Part shown: positions 1-10,394 of the stretch, piece by piece
How the letters are laid out: each line of letters opens with the position of its first letter
How positions within the stretch are numbered: position 1 is the stretch's first letter
Assembly: GCF_019112525.1 (NCBI RefSeq)
Contig: NZ_CP077800.1
Coordinates: forward strand, 3,038,001 to 3,102,000
Reading direction: 5' to 3'
Source of the DNA: Modestobacter sp. L9-4
Lineage (GTDB): Bacteria > Actinomycetota > Actinomycetes > Mycobacteriales > Geodermatophilaceae
Length of the DNA stretch: 64,000 bases
Translations under genes and position numbers: made by a program
The notes under the pieces: model-generated
Databases searched by the model: none
What the model saw: only the letters and a program-made list of their open reading frames with translations
What the model was told of the DNA's origin: nothing

Positions 1-115
1 CAAGGTCCCCATCGGGCCCGACCGCCGCACCCCGCTGCGGGACGTCGCCCTGCTGGAGAAGCTGCACGCACTCCTCACCGCCGTCCTCGCCCAGCCCGTC
101 GCCGTCGCCAGCTGA
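1..115 (+). CDS. C-terminal tail of an upstream gene (possibly mfd)
   Basis: An open frame enters the window from the left (first full codon at base 2) and ends at TGA 113-115. The visible end contains RRTPLRDVALLEKLHALL followed by a short Ala/Val-rich tail. Only about 37 residues are visible, too few for a firm assignment. In many actinobacteria the gene immediately upstream of mazG is mfd (transcription-repair coupling factor), whose end often has a similar 'P-L-R-D-x-x-L-L' stretch, so Mfd is the best guess by synteny. The start is outside the window. A perfect hairpin follows six bases after the stop. Confidence 0.55.
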   Translation, partial: KVPIGPDRRTPLRDVALLEKLHALLTAVLAQPVAVAS

Positions 116-120
116 CGTGG

Positions 121-160
121 TGGAGTCCCAGCGCTCGGAGGACGCAGCGCTGGGACTCCA
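121..160 (+). terminator. Perfect 15-bp hairpin between the upstream gene and mazG
   Basis: The arms TGGAGTCCCAGCGCT (121-135) and AGCGCTGGGACTCCA (146-160) are perfect complements around a 10-base loop. There is no U-run, as is common in GC-rich actinobacteria. It lies directly after the upstream stop codon, so it probably ends or attenuates that transcript. It also argues against mazG starting at the upstream GTG codons at 117 or 120. Confidence 0.75.
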
Positions 161-188
161 TCAGCACAATGGGCGGGTGCCGACCTTC

Positions 189-1079
189 GTGACCGTCAGC
201 CCGCACCTGCCCGGCCTGCTCGGCCCCGCCGGCTGGCGGGCGGTCGCCGCGACCGACCGGCTGGTCGCCCTGCCCGGCGCGGCCGCCACCGCCGAGGCGC
301 TGCGCGCGGCCGGGACGCCGGTCACCGACGTGGCCTCCCTGGCCGAGGTGCCCGCGGGCGCGGTCTGCCTGCTCACGGCGGCCGAGGTCCCCGAGGGCGC
401 CGATGTCGTGGCCGGTGCCCCCGAGCCGGCCGGCGTCCGGCTGCTGGACGTCGTCGCGGTCATGGACCGGCTGCGCTCACCCGGCGGCTGCCCCTGGGAC
501 GCCGAGCAGACCCACGCCTCGCTGCGCGGCTACCTGCTGGAGGAGGCGCACGAGGCCTACGACGCGATCGTCGAGGAGGACCCCGCCGGCATGCGCGAGG
601 AGCTCGGCGACGTCCTGCTCCAGGTCGTCTTCCACGCCCGGGTCGCCCAGGAGGCGCCGTTCGGCGTGCCCTTCGACGTCGACGACGTGGCCGGTGACCT
701 GGTCGACAAGCTGGTGCGCCGGCACCCGCACGTGTTCGCCGACGCCGGCCCCCGCGACGTCGCGCAGGTCGAGGCCGGTTGGGACGAGATCAAGAAGGCG
801 GAGAAGCAGCGCCGCTCGCCCACCGAGGGCGTCTCCCGCTCACAGCCGGCCACCTCGTGGGGCGCGGCGCTGGCCGGCCGGGCCGCCCGTGCCGGGCTGC
901 CCACCCCGCCCGCCGGCGAGCTCACCGCCACCGACCCCGCCGAGCTGGGGGAGCAGCTGCTCGGGATCGTCGTCGCCGCCCGCGACCGCGGCTGGGACGC
1001 CGAGGACGCGCTGCGCACCGCCGTCCGCCGGTACGCCGACGACCTCGACACCGCCGCGCACGTCCGCACCGACGGCTGA
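189..1079 (+). CDS. mazG: Nucleoside triphosphate pyrophosphohydrolase MazG
   Basis: MazG-family enzyme that hydrolyses (d)NTPs to the monophosphate and pyrophosphate, cleaning damaged nucleotides from the cytosolic pool. The 296-residue protein has a variable N-terminal third and then the MazG fold: MDRLRSPGGCPWDAEQTHAS, followed by the acidic Mg-binding helices (LLEEAHEAYDAI near residue 117, REELGDVLLQVVFHAR near 136). I place the start at GTG 189 rather than at the in-frame GTG 117, because the 117-188 stretch consists largely of a perfect hairpin that looks like a terminator. The length is then close to the mycobacterial enzyme. The C-terminal region is a second, degenerate helical part typical of actinobacterial MazG. 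Confidence 0.9.
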   Translation: MTVSPHLPGLLGPAGWRAVAATDRLVALPGAAATAEALRAAGTPVTDVASLAEVPAGAVCLLTAAEVPEGADVVAGAPEPAGVRLLDVVAVMDRLRSPGGCPWDAEQTHASLRGYLLEEAHEAYDAIVEEDPAGMREELGDVLLQVVFHARVAQEAPFGVPFDVDDVAGDLVDKLVRRHPHVFADAGPRDVAQVEAGWDEIKKAEKQRRSPTEGVSRSQPATSWGAALAGRAARAGLPTPPAGELTATDPAELGEQLLGIVVAARDRGWDAEDALRTAVRRYADDLDTAAHVRTDG

Positions 1080-1152
1080 CCGGCTCCCCCCGACGGGGGA
1101 CGCAGCACCCGCGGGCGGTCCGCGGGCCGCCCGGCACCCCGACGATGGGCCG

Positions 1153-2103
1153 GTGACCGTCGCCAGTGCTCCCGCGCGGACGGCCGTCGTCGTCGTCAAC
1201 TACGGGTCCCACCGCCTGCTCGCCGAGAACCTGCCCGGGCTGGGCGGCCGCCCCGACACCGCGGTGGTGGTGGTCGACAGCCGGCACTCCGACGCCGAGC
1301 GGACCGCCGTCACCGGGCTGGCGGCCGACCACGGCTGGGTGCTCGTCCCGCTGGCCGGCAACCCGGGCTTCGGGGCCGCCGTCAACGCCGGGGCCGACCG
1401 CGCCCGTGAGCTCGGGGCGCAGACCGTCGTGCTGCTCAACCCCGACGCCGTGCTGCCGATGACCGCGCTCGACGGCCTGGTCGCCGCCGTCGCCGACGAC
1501 CCCCGGGCGCTGGTGTGCCCGCTGGTCGAGGACGCCGACGGGGCCGTCTGGTTCGCCGGCGGTTCGCTGGACTGGGCCGACGGCCGCACGCGCACCCGCG
1601 GCGTCGACGTGACCACCGTCGACCACCCCTGGGTCACCGGCGCCTGCCTGGCGTTCTCCCTCGCGCTGTGGGACGAGGTCGGCGGCTTCGACGACCGGTA
1701 CTTCATGTACTGGGAGGACATCGACCTCAGCCACCGGGTGCAGGCCGCCGGTGGCCGGCTCGTCGTCCGCCGCGACCTGGTCGCCACCCACCTGGTCGGC
1801 GGCACGCAGGCCGGCGAGGGCAAGTCCGACCTCTACCTCCGCTACAACTGCCGCAACCGGCTGCTGTTCGCCGCCCAGCACCTGCAGGACGACGAGCTCG
1901 CCGGCTGGCTGCGCAGCTCCCCGGCGCACGCGCGGCGGGTGCTGCTGCGCGGTGGCCGGCGGGCGCTGTTGCGTCGTCCCGTCGGTCAGGTGCTGGCGGC
2001 CGTCCGGGGCACGGTCGAGGGGCTGCTGCTCGTCCGCTCGGTGCGCGCCGGCGGCCCGGCAGCACGCACGACGTCCGTGGGCGTCACGTCGACCCCGGTG
2101 TGA
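1153..2103 (+). CDS. Family 2 glycosyltransferase
   Basis: The 316-residue protein begins MTVASAPARTAVVVVNYGS, the usual first beta strand of a GT-A (GT2) rhamnosyl- or galactosyl-type transferase. An NPDAVLP motif near residue 97 holds the likely metal- and nucleotide-sugar-binding acidic residue. WVTGACLAF near 160 and GFDDRYFMYWEDIDLSHR near 180-195 match the WbbL/rhamnosyltransferase pattern with the ED catalytic pair. It probably moves a sugar from a nucleotide donor to a cell-envelope acceptor at the inner face of the membrane. The GTG start follows a GACGAT hexamer by six bases, compatible with a leaderless transcript. The exact donor and acceptor cannot be told. Confidence 0.85.
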   Translation: MTVASAPARTAVVVVNYGSHRLLAENLPGLGGRPDTAVVVVDSRHSDAERTAVTGLAADHGWVLVPLAGNPGFGAAVNAGADRARELGAQTVVLLNPDAVLPMTALDGLVAAVADDPRALVCPLVEDADGAVWFAGGSLDWADGRTRTRGVDVTTVDHPWVTGACLAFSLALWDEVGGFDDRYFMYWEDIDLSHRVQAAGGRLVVRRDLVATHLVGGTQAGEGKSDLYLRYNCRNRLLFAAQHLQDDELAGWLRSSPAHARRVLLRGGRRALLRRPVGQVLAAVRGTVEGLLLVRSVRAGGPAARTTSVGVTSTPV

Positions 2104-2197
2104 CCCTGCCGGAGCGCTCGTCCCGCGTGCGCTGACCCGGCGCCCCGCTGTGGGTGAACACACGGCCGGGACGGCGGTCGGGCCCCGCAGGCGCACC

Positions 2198-2203
2198 TAA
2201 CGT
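2198..2203 (+). promoter_or_regulatory. Probable -10 box upstream of the MscS gene
   Basis: TAACGT fits the actinobacterial TANNNT -10 pattern. It lies in the 165-base gap between the glycosyltransferase stop (2103) and the MscS start (2269). It would give a normal leader of about 60 bases, which carries an AGGAG ribosome site at 2253-2257. No clear -35 box is visible. Confidence 0.4.
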
Positions 2204-2268
2204 GGAGGGTTCCGGCCAACGGCGTGCCCGGTCCACCCGTCCCCGCCACCGCCAGGAGCCGCTGCCGC

Positions 2269-3536
2269 ATGCCCACGACGTCCCTGACCCCGTCCGCCGC
2301 CGAGGACACCGTCTCGCAGGTGCTGCCGCAGGCGACCTGGCTGCTGCTCCTGGTCGTGGTCGGGGCAGCCCTGGCCGCCTGGTGCGTCGCGGTCGCCATC
2401 GGCGTCGTGGTGCGCCGCCTGGCCCGCCGCAGCGCGGCCGCCGCCGACCTGTCCCGGCGCGGTCGCCGTCCGCTGCGGGTGCTGCTGGTCCTGATCGCGG
2501 TCACCGTGGTGCTGGACTCGGCGACCGGGGTGGGGGAGTGGCGGGACGTCGTCGTCCGGGTGCTGGGGCTGGCGCTGATCGCGGTGGCGGCCTGGCTGGT
2601 GGCGGTGGCGGCCTTCGTGGTCGAGGACCTCGCGCTGGCCCGCTACGACGTCGACGTCGTGGACAACCGGCACGCCCGCCGGGTGCGCACCCAGGTGACG
2701 CTGGTGCGCCGGGTGACCGTCGCGGTGCTGGCCCTGCTCGCGATCGCCGGGATGCTGCTGACCTTCCCCGCCGCGCGGGCCGCCGGCACCTCGATCCTGG
2801 CCAGCGCCGGCGTGCTGTCGATCGTGGCCGGCCTCGCGGCGCAGACCTCGCTGGCCAACGTCATCGCCGGGCTGCAGCTGGCCTTCACCGACGCCATCCG
2901 GGTCGACGACGTCGTGGTCGTGCAGGAGGAGTGGGGTCGGATCGAGGAGATCACGCTGACCTACGTCGTCGTCCACGTCTGGGACGACCGGCGGCTGGTG
3001 CTCCCGTCCACCTACTTCACGACCACGCCCTTCCAGAACTGGACGCGCACCGAGTCCGCCGTCCTCGGCTCGATCGAGATCGACGTCGACTGGACGACGC
3101 CGTTCGACGAGATGCGCACCGCGCTGGACCGCATGCTGGACGAGAACAACCTGTGGGACGAGCGGGTCAAGGTCCTGCAGGTCACCGACGCGGTGAGCTC
3201 GGTGATCCGGGTCCGGGTGCTGGTCAGCGCGAAGGACGGGCCGACCCTGTTCGACCTGCGCTGCCAGGTGCGCGAGGCCCTGGTGGTGTGGCTGCAGCGC
3301 GAGCACGGCGCCTCGCTGCCGCGGGTGCGCACCGAGGGCGTCGGCGGGTTCGGCGCCGAGCGGGTGCCCGCCCGTCCGGTGGGGGAGCCCGCGGAGGGGG
3401 TCAGCCCGCCGAACGCCGGGCTGTTCACCGGCAGCGTCGAGGCCCGGGAGCGGTCCAGGGCCTTTGCCGGCCCCAGCCCCGAGGAGCTGGCCGAGCGGTC
3501 CCGCAACACCGCCGAGTCCCGGGACGAGCCGCCGGC

Positions 3537-3546
<10 letters not shown>
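2269..3546 (+). CDS. Mechanosensitive ion channel, MscS family
   Basis: The 425-residue membrane protein has an N-terminal hydrophobic helix (about residues 18-45), further helices near 65-85, 95-120 and 145-165, and then the MscS pore and beta domain: Gly/Ala-rich ILASAGVLSIVAGLAAQTS followed by LANVIAGLQLAFTDAIRVDD and LPSTYFTTTPFQNWTR. Such channels open under membrane tension and release solutes on hypo-osmotic shock. ATG 2269 is chosen because AGGAG lies 11 bases upstream; an in-frame ATG at 2224 would add a hydrophilic leader with no ribosome site. The last ~80 residues are a charged, Pro-rich cytoplasmic tail. The 3' end overlaps the convergent DUF3592 gene by 10 bases. Confidence 0.92.
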
Positions 3547-5869
<2,323 letters not shown>

Positions 5870-5877
5870 CCCACCCC

Positions 5878-6405
5878 GTGAGCACTGCCCGCACCCGTCG
5901 CGCCCGGCCCGGTGGCTCCCGCCGCCGGACCTCGTCGCGGCCGGTGCGGGCAGGCTCCCGCGGCTCGGCCGACAGCCGGCCCGGCCGCCGCACCACCCGC
6001 AGCCCGGCCCGCACCACCCCCGTCCGCCGCGGCCCGCGGTTCACCGGCCGCGCGGTGCTGCTCGCCGGCATGGTGCTGCTGCTGGCCCTGACCCTCGCGG
6101 GTCCGCTGCGGCAGTACGTGGCCGGCCGCCAGCAGCTGGCCGAGCTGGCCGCCGAGCAGGGCGCGCTGTCCCAGCGCGCGGCCGACCTGCAGGCGCAGCT
6201 GGACCAGCGGTCCGACCCCGCCTACATCGAGCAGCAGGCCCGCGAGCGGCTCACGCTCGTGCCGCCGGGCAGTCGGCTGGTCATCGTCGGTGACGCCGGC
6301 GACCCCGGCGACCGGGCGCAGGCGCCCGCCGGTCTGCCCGACCCCGCCGCTCCGCTGCCCTGGTACGAGGCCCTCCTGGACTCGGTGGCCCGAGCCGACG
6401 GCTGA
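5878..6405 (+). CDS. FtsB/DivIC-family septum formation initiator protein
   Basis: The 175-residue bitopic membrane protein has a long, basic, Arg/Ser-rich cytoplasmic N-terminus (about 1-55), one membrane helix (about 58-78, AVLLAGMVLLLALTLAGPL), a short coiled coil (about 85-115, QQLAELAAEQGALSQRAADL) and then SDPAYIEQQARERLTLVPPGS, the DivIC/FtsB signature. Members join FtsL and FtsQ in the divisome. Its place directly after eno is the standard actinobacterial context. The basic N-terminal tail is longer than in proteobacterial FtsB but usual in actinobacteria. The GTG start lies nine bases after the eno stop. Confidence 0.85.
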   Translation: MSTARTRRARPGGSRRRTSSRPVRAGSRGSADSRPGRRTTRSPARTTPVRRGPRFTGRAVLLAGMVLLLALTLAGPLRQYVAGRQQLAELAAEQGALSQRAADLQAQLDQRSDPAYIEQQARERLTLVPPGSRLVIVGDAGDPGDRAQAPAGLPDPAAPLPWYEALLDSVARADG

Positions 6406-6487
6406 CGTAGGAGGACCGCCTCGCCCCTCGGCCCGAGACTCGTCCCGAGCGTGCGGGGGACCTCGTCGCGAGGCCCTGCTTGGGTGT

Positions 6488-6516
6488 CCGCCCTCCGCCC
6501 GCGTGAGGCGGGGCGG
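6488..6516 (+). terminator. Weak GC-rich hairpin after the divIC-like gene
   Basis: Two CCGCC blocks (6488-6492, 6495-6499) can pair with two GGCGG blocks (6507-6511, 6512-6516) with a 2-base bulge and 7-base loop. It lies in the 168-base gap before the DUF501 gene. There is no U-run, so a terminator role is tentative. Nothing else is seen in the gap. Confidence 0.3.
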
Positions 6517-6573
6517 GGCCCCGGCGAGGGGGCCGTGCACGTCCGGGTGGCCGCCTCCCGCAGACTCGGGGGT

Positions 6574-7152
6574 GTGAGTGAGCGCCCGACCGGAGAAGAG
6601 ACCAGCCCCGCCGCCCCCGCGCCGGTGGTGGCCCCGCCGTCCCCGCCGGTCACCGCGGAGGAGCGTGCGGTCATCGCCCGCCAGCTCGGCCGGCCGCCGC
6701 GCGCGCTCGTCGGGGTGGCGCACCGCTGCCCGTGCGGCCAGCCCGACGTCGTGGAGACCTCGCCGCGGCTGGAGGACGGCACCCCGTTCCCCACGCTGTA
6801 CTACCTGACCTGCCCGCGGGCGACCGCCGCGGCCAGCCGGCTGGAGTCCGCGGGCCGGATGCGGGAGTGGCAGGACGAGCTGGGCACCGACCCCAGGCTC
6901 GCCGCCGCCTACCTCGCCGCGCACGAGAGCTTCCTGGCCACCCGGGACGCCCGCGACGTGCTGCCCACCCCGGCCACCGCCGGTGGTATGCCCGACCGGG
7001 TCAAGTGCCTGCACGCCCTCGCCGGCCACGCGCTCGCCGCGGGCCCGGGTGTGAACCCCATCGGTGACCGCGCGGTCGCCGAGATGGGGGAGTGGTGGGC
7101 CGCCGGCCCCTGCGCCCAGCCGAGCCCCACCGACCCGGAGGACGTGCGATGA
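6574..7152 (+). CDS. DUF501 family protein
   Basis: The 192-residue soluble protein has the DUF501 pattern: RQLGRPPRALVGVAHRCPCG, then VVETSPRLEDGTPFPTLYYL and the invariant TCPRATAAASRLE, ending in GGMPDRVKCLHALAGHALA and NPIGDRAV. Conserved Cys residues (RCPCG, TCP, VKCLH) suggest metal or redox chemistry, but the family has no established activity. DUF501 genes almost always sit between eno/divIC and ppx/gppA in actinobacteria, as here. GTG 6574 is preferred over longer frames because upstream sequence is not conserved-looking. Its stop overlaps the next start (ATGA). Confidence 0.85.
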   Translation: MSERPTGEETSPAAPAPVVAPPSPPVTAEERAVIARQLGRPPRALVGVAHRCPCGQPDVVETSPRLEDGTPFPTLYYLTCPRATAAASRLESAGRMREWQDELGTDPRLAAAYLAAHESFLATRDARDVLPTPATAGGMPDRVKCLHALAGHALAAGPGVNPIGDRAVAEMGEWWAAGPCAQPSPTDPEDVR

Positions 7153-8069
7153 GGGTCGCTGCCATCGACTGCGGCACCAACTCGATCCGGCTGCTGGTCG
7201 CCGACGTCCCGCCCGAGGGCCCGGCCACCGACCTGCTGCGCCGGATGGAGGTCGTCCGGCTCGGCCAGGGCGTCGACGCCACCGGCCGCCTGGCGCCCGA
7301 GGCGATCGAGCGCACCCGCGTGGTGCTCGCCGAGTACGCCGCCCAGGCCCGCGAGCTGGGCGCCGAGCGGGTGCGGATGGTCGCCACCAGCGCCAGCCGG
7401 GACGCCGCCAACCGCGGTGACTTCGAGCAGATGGTGCTCACCACGCTCGGCCAGCTGCCCGACGTCGTCCCCGGGGTGGAGGAGGCCGGGCTGTCCTTCC
7501 TCGGGGCGACCGCGTCGCTGTCGGACATCACCGCGCCGTACCTGGTCGTCGACATCGGCGGCGGGTCGACGGAGTTCGTGCTCGGCGACGCCGGCGGGGT
7601 GCGCGCCGCCCGCTCGGTCGACATCGGCTGCGTGCGGCTCACCGAGCGGCACCTGCGCAGCGACCCGCCGCCGCCGGACGAGGTGCAGGGCGCCGAGGCC
7701 GACATCCGGGCCGCCCTCGCCCTGGTCGCCGCCGACGTGCCGGTGGGGGAGGCGGTCACGCTGGTCGGGGTGGCCGGCACGGTCACCACCGTCGCCGCGC
7801 TCGCCCTCGGCCTGCCCGCCTACGACCCCGACGCCATCCACGGATCGCGCATCCCGGTCGCCGCCGTCCGGTCCGTGGCCGCCGGGCTGCTCACCGCCAC
7901 CCGGGCCAAGCGGGCTGCGTACCCGGTCATGCACCCGGGCCGGGTCGACGTCATCGGCGCCGGATCGCTGATCCTGCGGGTGATCATGGACGCCTTCGAC
8001 CTCGACGAGGTCGTCGTCAGCGAGCACGACATCCTCGACGGCATCGCCCTCCGCCTCGCCCGCGGCTGA
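7149..8069 (+). CDS. Ppx/GppA phosphatase family protein
   Basis: The 306-residue protein has the ASKHA-type phosphate loops of exopolyphosphatase/guanosine pentaphosphatase: AAIDCGTNSIRLLVAD at the N-terminus, ATSASRDAANR near 80, DIGGGSTEFVLG near 138 and AGTVTTVAALAL near 215. Members release phosphate from polyphosphate chains or convert pppGpp to ppGpp. It lacks the C-terminal HD-like domain of long GppA proteins and matches the short actinobacterial Ppx1/Ppx2 type. It overlaps the DUF501 gene by four bases (translational coupling). A strong hairpin follows the stop. Confidence 0.92.
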   Translation: MRVAAIDCGTNSIRLLVADVPPEGPATDLLRRMEVVRLGQGVDATGRLAPEAIERTRVVLAEYAAQARELGAERVRMVATSASRDAANRGDFEQMVLTTLGQLPDVVPGVEEAGLSFLGATASLSDITAPYLVVDIGGGSTEFVLGDAGGVRAARSVDIGCVRLTERHLRSDPPPPDEVQGAEADIRAALALVAADVPVGEAVTLVGVAGTVTTVAALALGLPAYDPDAIHGSRIPVAAVRSVAAGLLTATRAKRAAYPVMHPGRVDVIGAGSLILRVIMDAFDLDEVVVSEHDILDGIALRLARG

Positions 8070-8099
8070 CGCCGTCCACAGCCGGGAGGACCCCCTCCT

Positions 8100-8127
8100 C
8101 CCCGCCCCGAGCACGCTCGGGGCGGGG
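8100..8127 (+). terminator. Bidirectional hairpin between ppx/gppA and the DUF4235 gene
   Basis: CCCCGCCCCGAGC (8100-8112) and GCTCGGGGCGGGG (8115-8127) are perfect complements. It lies between two convergent genes and can serve both strands. Confidence 0.7.
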
Positions 8128-8139
8128 CCTGGAGGGCCG

Positions 8140-8448
8140 TCAGGCGGCGCTGTCGGCGTTCATGTCCGGGGGCAGCTCGCCGGTGATCGCCTGGTAGAGC
8201 GAGGTCGCCACGCGGGCGGCGACCAGCCGGCCGGCGGCGACGAGCACACCGGAGACGGCGGCCCAGGCCAGCGCCTCGCCCCAGCCGACGCCGGGCGCGG
8301 CCGGGTTCTTCGGCGGCGGGTAGCCCCGCGTCTTCTCCCACGCCGTGTCGGCGAGCTTCTTGACCAGGATCCCGCTGGGGACGGCCAGTCCGAGACCGAG
8401 CGCCTTGTACAGCGCCGGCTCCTTCTCCACCTGCTTCTTCTTCGCCAC
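8140..8448 (-). CDS. DUF4235 small membrane protein
   Basis: The 102-residue protein begins MAKKKQVEKEPALYKALGLG, has a hydrophobic stretch (about 12-30), a central KLADTAWEKTRGYPPPKNPA linker and a second helix (about 60-85, EALAWAAVSGVLVAAGRLVA). This is the DUF4235 pattern, a two-helix actinobacterial protein of unknown role. The GTG at 8448 is chosen because the domain begins there and a CAGGAT hexamer ends six bases upstream. It is divergent from the uracil-DNA glycosylase gene, with 62 bases between starts. Confidence 0.75.
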   Translation of the reverse strand: MAKKKQVEKEPALYKALGLGLAVPSGILVKKLADTAWEKTRGYPPPKNPAAPGVGWGEALAWAAVSGVLVAAGRLVAARVATSLYQAITGELPPDMNADSAA

Positions 8449-8510
8449 GCCCCGATCCTGCCCCAGGGGGCCTGCCGTACGCCGGGCGGTCGCGTGCTCT
8501 GCTGTCGCAC

Positions 8511-9293
8511 ATGGCACGCGACGCCGACGGCTTCCCGGTCACCCGCAGCGCCGGCGGGGTGCGCCGCGGCGCGGCCGGGTCCCGGGACCTGACCGTCCTC
8601 GACGAGCGGGTCTCCGGTTGCCGCGCCTGCCCCCGGCTGGTCGCCTGGCGCGAAGAGGTGGCCGAGGTCAAGCGGGCCTCGTTCCGCGAGGAGGAGTACT
8701 GGGGCCGCCCGGTGCCCGGCCTCGGGCCGGCCGACGCCCGGATCGCGGTGGTCGGCCTCGCGCCGGCCGCGCACGGTGGCAACCGCACCGGCCGGGTGTT
8801 CACCGGCGACCGCAGCGGCGACTGGATCTTCGCCGCGCTCTGGCGGGCCGGGCTGGCCAACCAGCCGACGTCGGTGCACAAGGACGACGGCCTGGCGCTC
8901 ACCGACGTCCGGGTGTGCGCCGCCGTCCGGTGCGCGCCGCCGGCCAACGCCCCGACGCCGGAGGAGCGGGACACCTGCTCGCCGTGGCTGGCCCGCGAGC
9001 TCGCGCTGCTGCCGCGGCTGCGGGTGGTCGTCGTCCTCGGTGGCTTCGGCTGGCAGGCGCTGTGGCCGGTGCTGGCCGAGGCCGGTGTGCCGCTGCCCCG
9101 GCCGCGGCCGGCGTTCGGGCACGGCGTCGAGGTGTCGCTCACCGGACCGAACGGGCCGTTGACCCTGCTGGGCAGCTACCACGTGAGCCAGCAGAACACC
9201 TTCACCGGCAAGCTGACCGAGCCGATGCTGGACGCGGTGCTCAGCCGGGCCACGGAGCTGGCAAGCTCACCCACCGACGAGCCCGCTCCCTGA
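8511..9293 (+). CDS. Uracil-DNA glycosylase, family 5 (UdgB-like)
   Basis: The 260-residue base-excision-repair enzyme removes uracil, and often hypoxanthine, from DNA. Cys37 and Cys40 (GCRACPRL), Cys in VRVCAAVRCAPP near 125-130 and RDTCSPWL near 144 fit the 4Fe-4S ligands of families 4 and 5. Motif A is GLAPAAHGGNRTGR near 83-96; its lack of the family 4 'GEAPG' acidic residue and presence of GLAPAAHG indicate family 5. Motif C is SYHVSQQNTFTG near 222. The gene stands alone upstream of the tRNA. Confidence 0.9.
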   Translation: MARDADGFPVTRSAGGVRRGAAGSRDLTVLDERVSGCRACPRLVAWREEVAEVKRASFREEEYWGRPVPGLGPADARIAVVGLAPAAHGGNRTGRVFTGDRSGDWIFAALWRAGLANQPTSVHKDDGLALTDVRVCAAVRCAPPANAPTPEERDTCSPWLARELALLPRLRVVVVLGGFGWQALWPVLAEAGVPLPRPRPAFGHGVEVSLTGPNGPLTLLGSYHVSQQNTFTGKLTEPMLDAVLSRATELASSPTDEPAP

Positions 9294-9308
9294 CCGCCCT
9301 CCCAGCCC

Positions 9309-9382
9309 GCCCCCGTAGCCCAATCGGCAGAGGCAGACCCCTTAAAAGGGTCGCAGTGTCGGTTCGAACCCGACCGGGGGCA
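9309..9382 (+). tRNA. tRNA with anticodon UAA and short (class I) variable arm; nominally tRNA-Leu(UAA)
   Basis: A full cloverleaf is present: acceptor GCCCCCG (9309-9315) pairs with CGGGGGC (9375-9381), D arm with the GG pair at 9326-9327, anticodon stem GACCC/GGGTC around loop CTTAAAA (9341-9347), T arm GTCGG-TTCGAAC-CCGAC (9358-9374), and discriminator A9382. The anticodon is TAA (9343-9345), which decodes UUA Leu. The variable region is only five bases (9353-9357), whereas bacterial leucine tRNAs normally carry a long extra arm. CCA is not encoded. Which amino acid is attached in vivo is therefore open. Confidence 0.85.
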
Positions 9383-9495
9383 CTCGTGCGGGTGACCGGG
9401 GCCGGGAACTCGCCGACCGGGCGTGGCGTTGGACAGGGCAGCGTGGGACGCACAGATGGCCCCACGGACCGACCAGTCACCTCGAGGAGATGACG

Positions 9496-10320
9496 ATGCC
9501 CAGCAGCAACCCGGCCTTCAGCCGGGGCTTCGCCGCGGCCGGCAACAACCCGGCCGCCGGCTGGGGCGCAGGCCCGCAGCAGACGACCGGCGGGGCGCCC
9601 ACCCAGTACGACCCGTACGGCAAGCCGGTCCAGTCGCCGTACGCGGCCACCGACCGCGCCTACATGACGATGGACGACGTCGTCACCAAGACGGGCATCA
9701 GCTTCCTGGTGACCGTGCTGTCCGCGGCCGTCACCTGGGCGCTCCTGCCCCCGGACCTGGCCTGGGGCCTGGCGCTCCCGTCGGTCCTGGTCGCGTTCGT
9801 GCTCGGCCTGGTGATCTCGTTCAAGCAGATCGCCAACCCGGTCGCCACGCTGTCCTACGGGATCCTCTACGGCATCGCGCTGGGCGCGATCAGCGAGGCG
9901 TTCAACGACATCTACCCCGGGATCGTCGTCCAGGCGCTCATCGGCACGTTCGGTGTGTTCGCCGGCATGTTGGTGGTCTACAAGACCGGTGCCATCCGGG
10001 TCACCCCGAAGCTGACCCGCTGGGTCGTCGGTGCCCTCGTCGGCGCTCTGGTGCTCACGCTGGTCAACGTCCTGATGGGCCTGTTCACCAGCGGCGACCC
10101 GCTCGGCCTGCGCAACGGTGGCCCGGTGGCCATCGGCTTCAGCCTGCTCATGATCGGCATCGCGGCGTTCATGCTGCTGCTGGACTTCGACGCTGCCGAC
10201 GAGGCCATCCGCCGCGGCGCCCCGCCGAAGTACGCCTGGTACATCGCCTTCGGCCTGCTCGTCACGGTCATCTGGCTGTACATGGAGATCCTGCGTCTCC
10301 TGTCGTACTTCCGCGAGTGA
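9496..10320 (+). CDS. Bax inhibitor-1/YccA family membrane protein
   Basis: The 274-residue protein has a Gly/Pro/Asn-rich soluble N-terminus (about 1-55), then MTMDDVVTKTGISFLVTVLSA and seven hydrophobic helices. AISEAFNDIYPGIVVQALIGT and the C-terminal acidic pair in LLLDFDAADEAIRRGAPPKY and WYIAFGLLVTVIWLYMEIL are typical of the actinobacterial YccA/BI-1 type. Homologues are proposed pH-sensitive calcium leak channels or stress proteins; the role here is unknown. ATG 9496 is preferred over ATG 9490 because GAGGAG (9484-9489) then has better spacing. A perfect hairpin terminator follows. Confidence 0.9.
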   Translation: MPSSNPAFSRGFAAAGNNPAAGWGAGPQQTTGGAPTQYDPYGKPVQSPYAATDRAYMTMDDVVTKTGISFLVTVLSAAVTWALLPPDLAWGLALPSVLVAFVLGLVISFKQIANPVATLSYGILYGIALGAISEAFNDIYPGIVVQALIGTFGVFAGMLVVYKTGAIRVTPKLTRWVVGALVGALVLTLVNVLMGLFTSGDPLGLRNGGPVAIGFSLLMIGIAAFMLLLDFDAADEAIRRGAPPKYAWYIAFGLLVTVIWLYMEILRLLSYFRE

Positions 10321-10338
10321 TCTGACACCTGCACCAGA

Positions 10339-10380
10339 CGACCGTGGCCCGGTCCCCGATAGGGGGCCGGGCCACGGTCG
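10339..10380 (+). terminator. Strong hairpin terminator after the BI-1 gene
   Basis: CGACCGTGGCCCGG (10339-10352) pairs perfectly with CCGGGCCACGGTCG (10367-10380). An inner CCCC/GGGG extends the stem and leaves a 5-base loop. TTCT follows. It lies between convergent genes and may act in both directions. Confidence 0.85.
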
Positions 10381-10394
10381 TTCTCACGGTCGGT

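Noticed and set aside
9309..9382. tRNA-Lys read from the A/T-rich anticodon loop
   Set aside because: With the five-pair stem GACCC/GGGTC fixed, the loop is CTTAAAA and the anticodon is TAA; a TTT or CTT anticodon would need a shifted, unpaired stem.
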